A stretch of 6,385 bases of DNA from Chloroflexota bacterium (GTDB lineage: Bacteria; Chloroflexota; Anaerolineae; Anaerolineales; Anaerolineaceae), in contig JAJYJF010000141.1 in assembly GCA_021796375.1 (NCBI GenBank), positions 1-6,385 on the forward strand, given 5' to 3'. Below, piece after piece: positions 1-5,227 of the stretch. The notes beneath the pieces are model-generated. The model saw nothing but the letters and a program-made list of their open reading frames with translations, had not been told where the DNA came from and searched no databases. Within the stretch, counting starts at the first letter, position 1. Each line of letters starts with the position of its first letter. Position numbers and translations under genes: made by a program.

Positions 1-571
1 AATAGCCAACGATCTCGCAGAATTTTGCGTTGACGCGCAGCCAGCGGCCGGTCAGCGAAAGGTGGGCGATCCCCACCGCGGCCTGTTCGAACTCGGCGCG
101 CAGCTCCTGCTCGTTTTCCAGCAGCTGATCCTCGGCTTGAACCCGGCTGGTAACGTCGCGCAGGATCACGGTAAAGAGCTTGCGGCTGCTCGAGCCGATC
201 TGCGAGATCGATGCCTCCAGGGGGAACTCCCTGCCATCGGCGCGCAGGCCGTACAGGCGCTCCGGATGGCCCATCTGCCGGCTGGAGACGCCCGTCTCGC
301 CAAAACGAGAAATATGCTCGCGGTGCACGTCCCGGTAGCGCAGCGGGAGGAGGAGCCCCAGCGGTTTTCCAAGGATTTGTCCGGAGGAATAACCGAAGAT
401 CTTCTCCGCGGCGGGGTTGAACATGACGATCTTTTGGGATTCGTCGATCACCAGGATCGCGTCCATCGCTGAGGCGATAAAGGACCCCAGCTGCCCCCGG
501 CTTTCAAGCGGATCCGTTCCGGCGCCGGGAAGCGCCGCGCCGGCTACCCGGGAGCCGTCTCGCCCAGCCAC
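1..571 (-). CDS. Tandem-PAS (S-box) sensory protein, N-terminal part, cut by the left edge
   Basis: This is the first 190 codons of a minus-strand gene that leaves the window at position 1. Counting from a GTG at 571-569, residues about 29-142 form one PAS domain, with the core MDAILVIDESQKIVMFNPAA, then EKIFGY, a GLRADGREFPLEASIS strand and an ILRDVT end of the PAC part. A charged linker (about 143-160, likely coiled coil) leads into a second PAS domain starting FEQAAVGIAHLSLTGRWLRV and cut at EIVGY. PAS domains sense ligands, redox state or light and usually feed a histidine kinase, GGDEF or similar output; that output lies outside the window and cannot be named. No transmembrane segment is visible, so a cytosolic sensor is likely. 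The start is uncertain. The first in-frame ATG (466-464) would cut into the PAS fold, an in-frame stop lies at 595-593, and no good ribosome binding site precedes the GTG. It is divergent from the DinB-like gene. Confidence 0.82.
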   Translation of the reverse strand, partial: MAGRDGSRVAGAALPGAGTDPLESRGQLGSFIASAMDAILVIDESQKIVMFNPAAEKIFGYSSGQILGKPLGLLLPLRYRDVHREHISRFGETGVSSRQMGHPERLYGLRADGREFPLEASISQIGSSSRKLFTVILRDVTSRVQAEDQLLENEQELRAEFEQAAVGIAHLSLTGRWLRVNAKFCEIVGY

Positions 572-693
572 GCCATCCGCCCGCTTGGTATCTTAAGAAT
601 CATGATCTCCATATTTCTTAACCGCTCCTGGAACTTGCCAGGTAGAGTTCATCCGCAACCATTAAAATTAACAGGTACTACAAAGAGTATTAC

Positions 694-706
694 GACTATT
701 ATAGTC
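694..706. repeat. Perfect 13-base palindrome in the divergent spacer
   Basis: GACTAT-T-ATAGTC is a perfect inverted repeat around one central T. It lies in the AT-rich spacer between the minus-strand PAS gene and the plus-strand DinB-like gene, and it contains a perfect TATAAT on the minus strand (703-698). Its size and position would suit an operator for a dimeric regulator, but no regulator gene is visible in the window. An alternative is chance symmetry in an AT-rich stretch. Confidence 0.4.
698..703 (-). promoter_or_regulatory. Candidate -10 box for the minus-strand PAS gene
   Basis: The minus strand reads TATAAT exactly at 703-698, inside the 13-base palindrome. No convincing TTGACA-like -35 box is seen at the expected 16-18 base spacing. 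The implied leader to the GTG at 571 would be about 120 bases, which is long. The call is tentative and rests on the -10 match and the divergent layout. Confidence 0.22.
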
Positions 707-743
707 CATAAAAATCGGATGGCTGCTCCTTTTTTTCTCGATT

Positions 744-749
744 TATAAT
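744..749 (+). promoter_or_regulatory. Candidate -10 box for the DinB-like gene
   Basis: A perfect TATAAT lies 39 bases before the ATG of the DinB-like gene, in an AT-rich stretch after a run of seven T at 730-736. Transcription would start near 756, leaving a leader of about 33 bases that carries the strong ribosome binding site. The -35 region (about 721-726, GGCTGC) does not match consensus, so either an activator is needed or the match is partly accidental. Confidence 0.35.
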
Positions 750-775
750 CATTTAGAAATGGACGATTCGCTGAA

Positions 776-781
776 AAGGAG
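776..781 (+). promoter_or_regulatory. Strong ribosome binding site of the DinB-like gene
   Basis: AAGGAG sits 7 bases before the ATG at 789. This is near-ideal Shine-Dalgarno sequence and spacing, and it fixes the start of the DinB-like gene. Confidence 0.85.
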
Positions 782-788
782 CTAACCC

Positions 789-1274
789 ATGGAAGACGAT
801 CAAATGCTTCGGAAAGAGCTGCTGGTTTTGCTGCGGGGTGGGAGCGCGCACATGCCTTTGGATGAAGCCGTCGCGGATTTTCCTGAGGACGCGATGAACA
901 GCCTCGCTCCCCACGTGGAGTATTCTCCCTGGGGCCTGCTGGAGCACATCCGCCGGGCGCAGAACGATATTCTCGAGTACATCCGCGATCCGCATTACGT
1001 CTCGCCCGAATGGCCGGCCGACTACTGGCCTGCCCAGGGGGAACAGGCGACCCGCGCCATATGGGACGCGACCATCCAGGGTTTCCACCGGGATATGGCG
1101 GACCTCGAGGCGCTGGTTCAAGACCCCCGGGTCAGCCTGACCGCGCCACTCCCGCACGCGCCAGACGCCACCATCTTCCGCGAGATCCTGCTGGTCGGCG
1201 ACCACAATGCCTATCACATCGGCGAGTTTGCGGTCCTGCGCCAGGTGATGGGAACCTGGCGGAAAAAAGGATAG
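789..1274 (+). CDS. DinB/YfiT-like putative metal-dependent protein
   Basis: This 161-residue protein has the size and motif pattern of the DinB/YfiT four-helix-bundle superfamily. The three expected metal-ligand histidines are visible: H53 in SPWGLLEHIRRAQ, at the helix 2 position, and H139 and H143 in the HNAYHIGE motif (HX3H) of the last long helix. Members of this superfamily include thiol transferases such as bacillithiol or mycothiol S-transferases and damage-inducible proteins, but most have no known substrate, so I assign no reaction. There is no signal peptide or membrane segment, so it is cytosolic. The start is secured by AAGGAG 7 bases upstream. The gene stands alone between the divergent spacer and the sigma cassette, 121 bases before the preferred sigma start, with no clear terminator between. 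Read-through into the cassette therefore cannot be excluded. The family call is solid and the function is unknown. Confidence 0.85.
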   Translation: MEDDQMLRKELLVLLRGGSAHMPLDEAVADFPEDAMNSLAPHVEYSPWGLLEHIRRAQNDILEYIRDPHYVSPEWPADYWPAQGEQATRAIWDATIQGFHRDMADLEALVQDPRVSLTAPLPHAPDATIFREILLVGDHNAYHIGEFAVLRQVMGTWRKKG

Positions 1275-1302
1275 CCCTTTCTACAGCCGGACGAATTCAT
1301 CT

Positions 1303-1314
1303 GCCGGATCCGGC
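1303..1314. repeat. 12-base GC-rich palindrome between the DinB-like and sigma genes
   Basis: GCCGGATCCGGC is a perfect palindrome in the 121-base gap after the DinB-like stop codon. No T-run follows it, so it is not an intrinsic terminator. It may be chance or a weak regulatory site. Apart from the GGAAC motifs described with the sigma gene, I see nothing else convincing in this gap. Confidence 0.3.
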
Positions 1315-1395
1315 GATCCTGCCGAGATGTGCGGATTTGCCTGTCTTATTTATTCTTCGACCGGGGTTATTATTGTAGGGAACCAGATCAGGGAA

Positions 1396-1998
1396 ATGAA
1401 TGGAACTTTACCGCACAGATCCACTTTCAGCCCAATGACGGCCTCGAAAACCAGCCCGGCGCGAACTTCCGAATATACCGAGGATCAGCCTTCGTTCGAG
1501 GAAGCCTTCCTTAAGCACTGGGCCTCGATTTACCGGCTGCTCGTCCGGCTGGTGGGCGATCCGGCAGAAGCGGAAGACCTGGCCCTGGAAACCTTTTTCC
1601 GCCTCTACCAGCGGCCTCCTCAAATGGGGGACAGCTTGAACCTGGGCGGCTGGCTGTGGCGGGTGGCGACCAACCTGGGCTTGCATTCCATTCGCAGCGA
1701 CCGGCGCCGCGGGCAGTACGAGCTCTCGGCGGGTAAGGACGCCCTGGACGAGGCGTTTAACCTGCGCCCGGATGAAATCGCCTCGGCTGCCGAAGAGAAG
1801 CGCCTCGCGCGCCGGGCTCTGGCCCAGATGCAGGACCGTCCGGCGCGGCTGCTCATCCTGCGCTACTCGGGGATGGCCTACAAAGACATCGCCGCCGAAC
1901 TCGGATTATCGGCCAGCTCGATCGGCCCGCTGCTCTTGAGAGCCGAACGTGAGTTTGAGAGGCGGTACCGCATCCTGAGCGGTGGGAACGGAGAATAG
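1396..1998 (+). CDS. ECF-type RNA polymerase sigma factor
   Basis: From the ATG at 1396 the protein has 200 residues, normal for an ECF (sigma-70 group 4) factor. Region 2 spans about residues 34-105, with FEEAFLKHWASIYRLLVRLV, then GDPAEAEDLALETFFRLYQ (core-binding and -10 helices) and GGWLWRVATNL. Region 4 spans about 137-192, with RPARLLILRYSGMAYKDIAA, then ELGLSASSIGPLLLRAEREF, a helix-turn-helix that reads the -35 element. The factor should direct RNA polymerase to stress promoters when released by its anti-sigma partner, whose gene starts 2 bases downstream, so translation is probably coupled. The start is uncertain: the frame is open back to an ATG at 1327, but those 23 residues resemble no sigma sequence. 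An ATG at 1435 would still keep all of region 2. None of the three starts has a well-spaced Shine-Dalgarno site. Its own promoter is not identified. A proline (P178) in the recognition helix is slightly unusual. Confidence 0.9.
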   Translation: MNGTLPHRSTFSPMTASKTSPARTSEYTEDQPSFEEAFLKHWASIYRLLVRLVGDPAEAEDLALETFFRLYQRPPQMGDSLNLGGWLWRVATNLGLHSIRSDRRRGQYELSAGKDALDEAFNLRPDEIASAAEEKRLARRALAQMQDRPARLLILRYSGMAYKDIAAELGLSASSIGPLLLRAEREFERRYRILSGGNGE

Positions 1999-2000
1999 CC

Positions 2001-3176
2001 ATGAACGATCACCTGAAGGATGGACAGCTGCGCGCTGCCCTGGACGGCGAGATCAACCCCGAAGAGCAGGGGCATATCCGCGGCTGCAAGAGCTGTCAGA
2101 CCAGACTGGAGGCAATCCGCGCTCAGGCGGACCGGTCCTCTCGGAAGCTTGCCTTCCTATCCGCCGAAAGCGAACAGCCGGTTCCCAATGCAGCCCAGGC
2201 CCTCGCCCGCTTCCAGAAGGAAAAAACGACCCAAAAGGAGTATCCTATGTTTCAACGCTTGTTTTCCCATCGAGTTATGCGATTCGGGACCGCGGCAGTG
2301 GCGATCCTCGTCCTCGTTCTCGCGGTGCCCGCGACCCGGGCGATGGCCGCCCAGCTGCTCGGCCTGTTCCGGGTGCAGCAGGTGACGGTGATCCCGGTTG
2401 ATTTCTCCGGGATGCAAACGCTGGCCGGCGACAACACGCTCGGCAAGCAGATCGGCCAGATGCTCTCCAGCGCGGTCACCGTCACCCGGAAAGCGTCACC
2501 GCCGGAAACCGTGGCGGACGCCGCCCAGGCCAGCAGCCAGGCAGCTTTCAACGTCCGGCTGCCGCAGAACCTCACCCCTTCACAGATCGTGGTGGATCAG
2601 GGGCTGGCTTTCTCTTTCAAGGTGGATCGGGCGCGAGCCCAGGCTCTGATCGATGAAGCCGGCCGGAAAGACCTGGTCCTGCCAGACTCAATCGACGGCG
2701 CCGAAGTCTCAGTCAACGTGCCGGCCGGGGTGAGCGCATCTTACGGTACCTGCCCGGCGCTGACAAATGCGGAAAGCAGCGCTTCGATCGGAATGAACGG
2801 TTCAACCGGGCGGCGCTATCCGGATTGCGTGATTATGGCTGAAATCCCCAGCCCAACCGTCACCGCCCCGGTGGGCGTGGATGTCTCTCAGCTGGCCCAG
2901 ATTGGCCTCGAGTTTACCGGGATGAGCGCCGACCAGGCAGCGGCGTTCGCGAAAACCGTAAATTGGACCTCCTCACTGGTCATTCCGATCCCGCGCAACG
3001 CCGCCACCTACGAAAACGTGCCGGTTGACGGCGTGACCGGAACGCTGATCCAGCGCCCGGTCGACGACGCGCCCCAGTATGCTTTGATCTGGGTGAAGAA
3101 TGGGATCATCTACGCGATCGCCGGGTTGGGGAGCGATTCTCAGAAGGCGCTCAATATGGCAGCCAGCCTGCCCTAA
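2001..3176 (+). CDS. Membrane-anchored zinc-finger anti-sigma factor with large outer domain
   Basis: This 391-residue protein follows the sigma gene by 2 bases, with GGAGA at 1990-1994 as ribosome binding site. Residues 1-45 form a zinc-binding anti-sigma domain: H25, C29 and C32 make the HX3CX2C motif (HIRGCKSC), and H4 is a likely fourth ligand. This domain should bind and inhibit the sigma factor in the cytosol. A linker (46-92) leads to one transmembrane helix at about 95-112 (GTAAVAILVLVLAV). Residues about 115-391 should lie outside the cytoplasmic membrane. They hold two cysteines (C251, C276) that could form a disulfide, and end with IWVKNGIIYAIAGLG...ALNMAASL, resembling the end of DUF4367-type outer domains of anti-sigma factors (recognised by eye). 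The outer part is presumably the sensor, with release by proteolysis or conformational change. A strong internal ribosome binding site before M83 could give a product without the zinc finger. The anti-sigma role is well supported; the signal is unknown. Confidence 0.88.
   Translation: MNDHLKDGQLRAALDGEINPEEQGHIRGCKSCQTRLEAIRAQADRSSRKLAFLSAESEQPVPNAAQALARFQKEKTTQKEYPMFQRLFSHRVMRFGTAAVAILVLVLAVPATRAMAAQLLGLFRVQQVTVIPVDFSGMQTLAGDNTLGKQIGQMLSSAVTVTRKASPPETVADAAQASSQAAFNVRLPQNLTPSQIVVDQGLAFSFKVDRARAQALIDEAGRKDLVLPDSIDGAEVSVNVPAGVSASYGTCPALTNAESSASIGMNGSTGRRYPDCVIMAEIPSPTVTAPVGVDVSQLAQIGLEFTGMSADQAAAFAKTVNWTSSLVIPIPRNAATYENVPVDGVTGTLIQRPVDDAPQYALIWVKNGIIYAIAGLGSDSQKALNMAASLP
2233..2240 (+). promoter_or_regulatory. 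Internal ribosome binding site within the anti-sigma gene
   Basis: AAAAGGAG lies 6 bases before an in-frame ATG at 2247 (codon 83, MFQRLFSHRV). It is better than the site of the gene's own start. Translation from here would yield a 309-residue protein that keeps the membrane helix and outer domain but lacks the zinc-finger anti-sigma domain. The codons KEKTTQKEYPM are lysine-rich linker, so the match could arise by chance from AAG and GAG codons. Confidence 0.45.
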
Positions 3177-3184
3177 GAGGTTCG

Positions 3185-4105
3185 ATGCCCTCCTATCCCG
3201 CGATAGAAACCGACCGCTTGCGCAAGGTTTTTGGAGAGCGAGCAGCCGTCAAAGGCCTCACCCTGCAAGTCCAGCAGGGTGAGGTGTTTGGATTCCTGGG
3301 GCCGAACGGTGCCGGGAAAACCACCTCGATCAAAATGCTGCTCAGCCTGATCGAGCCGACCGCCGGGACGGCGCGCCTGCTGGGCGCGCCGCTCGGCGAC
3401 CGCTCTGTCCGGGCGCGGATCGGGTTTTTGCCGGAGCATTTCCGCTTCCAGGAATGGCTGACCGCCGGTGAGTTTCTCGAGCTGCACGGGCAGCTGTATG
3501 GGATGAAGCCGGCCAGGATCAAGGAGCAGTCAGCGGCGCTCCTGGAGCGGGTGGGCCTGGACGAGTTTCGCGACAAGCAGCTGCGCACCTTTTCCAAGGG
3601 GATGCTGCAGCGCATCGGGCTGGCCCAGGCCCTGCTCAGCCAGCCGGCGCTGGTCTTCCTGGACGAGCCGACCTCCGGACTCGACCCGGTCGGGCGGCGC
3701 CTGGTGCGCGATATCATCCACGAGCTGCGGCGGGAAGGGACCTGCGTGTTTCTAAACTCGCACCTGCTCAGCGAAATCGAAGTCACCTGCGACCGGGTGG
3801 CGATCATCCGCAGCGGGGAGGTGATCCGCCTGATCGAGATGGCCGCGCTGGATTCCGGGCGGGCGACGGTAAGAATCCGCGGACGCGGAATCACCCCGGA
3901 GATCTGCTCGGGCCTCGAAAATTGGGGTCAGGCAATCCGCGCGGACGGCGAGCTGGTCTCCCTGAACGTTCAGAGCGAGGAATCGCTCCCGGAGATCACC
4001 CGCTTCCTCGTCGAGCGCGGCGTGCAGGTTTACCAGATCACCCCAGAGCGCCTGTCTCTCGAAGAGCTGTTCATCGAGACGGTCGGAAAGGATGCCGGGC
4101 TGTGA
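3185..4105 (+). CDS. ABC transporter ATP-binding protein (ABC-2 exporter type)
   Basis: This 306-residue ATPase powers the membrane subunit encoded directly after it. Visible motifs: Walker A GPNGAGKTT (39-47), signature FSKGMLQR (136-143), Walker B LVFLDEPTSGLDP (156-168) and H-loop H193 (NSHLLSE). Residues about 215-306 form the C-terminal extension common in ABC-2 ATPases of the NatA/CcmA group. Two departures from the textbook are seen: the signature has lysine where LSGGM has its second glycine, and the Q-loop position reads LPEHF (E84) rather than LPQ. From memory, both occur in a recognised subfamily of these ATPases, so the protein is likely active. The start ATG follows the anti-sigma stop by 8 bases, with GAGG 4 bases upstream, and the permease start overlaps its stop. 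It is therefore part of the sigma/anti-sigma cassette. The substrate is unknown; export of a lipid, peptide or drug-like compound is typical. Confidence 0.93.
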   Translation: MPSYPAIETDRLRKVFGERAAVKGLTLQVQQGEVFGFLGPNGAGKTTSIKMLLSLIEPTAGTARLLGAPLGDRSVRARIGFLPEHFRFQEWLTAGEFLELHGQLYGMKPARIKEQSAALLERVGLDEFRDKQLRTFSKGMLQRIGLAQALLSQPALVFLDEPTSGLDPVGRRLVRDIIHELRREGTCVFLNSHLLSEIEVTCDRVAIIRSGEVIRLIEMAALDSGRATVRIRGRGITPEICSGLENWGQAIRADGELVSLNVQSEESLPEITRFLVERGVQVYQITPERLSLEELFIETVGKDAGL

Positions 4106-4962
4106 GAGCGACGTTTATCCTGGCTAGAATGACCTTTCGCGAGGCGCTGCGGCGCAAGATCGTGCTCACCGCGCTCCTCCTCGGGATTTGCTTCCTGGTG
4201 ATCTACTCCATCGGGGTCCACATGATCATCGGGAATATCCACTCGCTGGCCCAAAACAACGCGGGCGGCAACCCGCAGGCGACCGGGATCGTCAGCAGTG
4301 AGGGGGTCAACTTCTTGACCCTCGCCGGCCTGTACGCGGTCGCGTTCCTCTCCATCGCCATGGGGGCGCTCCTGGGCGCGGATACCATGGCCGGGGAGAT
4401 CAACAGCGGGACGATCCAATCGATCGTCACGAAGCCGATCCACCGCCGGGATGTCGTGCTGGGAAAATGGCTCGGGTTCGCGGTGCTGCTGGCGCTATAT
4501 TCCATCCTGATGTCCGGGGGGACGGTGGTGAGCATGTTTACCCAGTCCGGGGTCTTTCCCCCGCACGTGATCCTCGGCATCCTGCTGGTCTATTCGGAGA
4601 GCCTGCTGATCATGACGGTCTCGCTCACCTGCTCGAGCGTCTTCTCGGCCCTGGCGACGGGCGGGATCGTTTTCGGGCTGTACGGCCTGGCGTTTATCGG
4701 CGGCTGGGTGGAGCAGTTCGGCTCGCTCGTCCAGAACCAGACGGCCGTGGATGTCGGGATCGTCACCAGCCTGATCATCCCCAGCGAAGCGCTGTGGCGC
4801 AGGGCGGCGTACGAGATGCAGTCCCCGCTTTCGGGAATCCTGGGTATCTCTCCATTTGGGACGATCTCCGTCCCCAGCCCGCTGATGATCGCCTACGCCG
4901 GGGTCTACCTGCTGGGCTCGCTGTACCTGGCGGTAAGGCTGTTCGAGAAACGGGATTTGTGA
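4102..4962 (+). CDS. ABC-2 type transporter permease
   Basis: From GTG at 4102 this is a 286-residue membrane protein whose start overlaps the ATPase stop in a GTGA (4-base overlap), with AAGGA 9 bases upstream. The open frame extends back to 3922, but that part lies inside the ATPase gene and does not look like protein. About six membrane helices are visible: roughly 20-40, 72-92, 124-145, 157-177, 181-201 and 262-280. Between helices 2 and 3 is the cytosolic stretch MAGEINSGTIQSIVTKPIHR followed by RDVVLGKW. This is the hallmark of ABC-2 permeases (acidic residue, SGT, P, R, K) and is probably the ATPase contact. The N terminus, MTFREALRRK, is the usual amphipathic entry helix. With the preceding ATPase it should form a homodimeric exporter. 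It is the last gene of the cassette, followed 19 bases later by a strong terminator. The substrate is not deducible. Confidence 0.92.
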   Translation: MRATFILARMTFREALRRKIVLTALLLGICFLVIYSIGVHMIIGNIHSLAQNNAGGNPQATGIVSSEGVNFLTLAGLYAVAFLSIAMGALLGADTMAGEINSGTIQSIVTKPIHRRDVVLGKWLGFAVLLALYSILMSGGTVVSMFTQSGVFPPHVILGILLVYSESLLIMTVSLTCSSVFSALATGGIVFGLYGLAFIGGWVEQFGSLVQNQTAVDVGIVTSLIIPSEALWRRAAYEMQSPLSGILGISPFGTISVPSPLMIAYAGVYLLGSLYLAVRLFEKRDL

Positions 4963-4981
4963 GGGGGATAGAGATCGGGAG

Positions 4982-5033
4982 ATTGGGCAATCAGGCGATC
5001 AGGCGGCCTGATTGCCCAATTATTTTTATTTTT
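4982..5033 (+). terminator. Intrinsic terminator closing the sigma/anti-sigma/ABC cassette
   Basis: A perfect 15-base-pair stem (4982-4996 with 5006-5020, ATTGGGCAATCAGGC and its complement) with a 9-base loop is followed directly by TATTTTTATTTTTC. It lies 19 bases after the permease stop codon. The right side is T-rich and the left side has no A-run, so it works mainly for the plus strand. Confidence 0.88.
4990..5005 (+). repeat. Tandem duplication of ATCAGGCG inside the terminator hairpin
   Basis: The 8-mer ATCAGGCG occurs twice in a row, forming the top of the left stem and nearly all of the loop. The right arm could pair with either copy, so the hairpin has two registers. This looks like a replication-slippage event within the stem-loop. 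Confidence 0.65.
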
Positions 5034-5131
5034 CATCAACCCCACTCCCTAATCCCCCGATCCCCACCCCCGGTTCACGAACCATAATTCACCCTTCCCT
5101 ATCCACTTTCCCCAAATCACTTTCCCCTCAA

Positions 5132-5141
5132 GTCATATGAC
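5132..5141. promoter_or_regulatory. Candidate operator: GTCATATGAC palindrome
   Basis: GTCATATGAC is a perfect 10-base palindrome about 50 bases before the extended -10 box of the second ABC unit. Its right half continues as ATATGACCC (5135-5143), which recurs at 5168-5176, 33 bases on, about three helical turns. This could be the binding site of a dimeric regulator, but none is encoded in the window. Confidence 0.35.
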
Positions 5142-5181
5142 CCGCAGGTGACCAACCGGACTGGTGGATATGACCCTGCGG
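5142..5181. repeat. Inverted repeat upstream of the second ABC unit
   Basis: CCGCAGG (5142-5148) and CCTGCGG (5175-5181) are exact complements, enclosing inner arms ACCA (5151-5154) and TGGT (5162-5165) around a CCGG core. It overlaps the ATATGACCC direct repeats and ends 4 bases before the candidate -10 box. No T-run follows, so it is not a terminator. An operator or leader structure is possible. Confidence 0.4.
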
Positions 5182-5182
5182 C

Positions 5183-5191
5183 TGGTATTCT
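5183..5191 (+). promoter_or_regulatory. Candidate extended -10 promoter for the second ABC ATPase gene
   Basis: TGGTATTCT fits an extended -10 box (TGN plus TATTCT, 4 of 6 matches to TATAAT). Transcription would start near 5198, giving a leader of about 30 bases that carries both candidate ribosome binding sites. No good -35 box is visible, as is common for extended -10 promoters. The upstream terminator makes a separate promoter somewhere in this spacer likely. Confidence 0.3.
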
Positions 5192-5227
5192 GGTTTCAGA
5201 AGGATCGATTTGAGAACAGAGGAAAAA

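Noticed and set aside
62..472. Plus-strand 136-codon open frame opposite the PAS gene
   Set aside because: It is antisense to a clear PAS coding frame, has no recognisable domain and arises from high-GC codon use on the other strand.
721..740. T-run after GGCTGCTCC as an intrinsic terminator
   Set aside because: Only a 3-base GGA/TCC stem precedes the seven T, so no stable hairpin forms.
753..1217. Minus-strand 154-codon open frame opposite the DinB-like gene
   Set aside because: The plus strand carries a strong ribosome binding site and conserved histidines. The antisense frame has no recognisable motif.
3193..3894. Minus-strand 233-codon open frame opposite the first ABC ATPase
   Set aside because: It is a Ser/Arg/Pro-rich shadow of the ATPase frame, with no ribosome binding site or domain.
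3922..4101. Open upstream extension of the permease frame giving a 346-residue protein
   Set aside because: It lies wholly inside the ATPase gene. Its translation is Arg/Pro/Gly-rich with no membrane or domain pattern, and the GTG at 4102 with AAGGA upstream and a stop overlap is a much better start.
4467..5087. Plus-strand 206-codon open frame overlapping the permease and terminator
   Set aside because: It runs out of frame through the permease and across a strong terminator, and its composition is Gly/Arg/Pro-rich with no domain.
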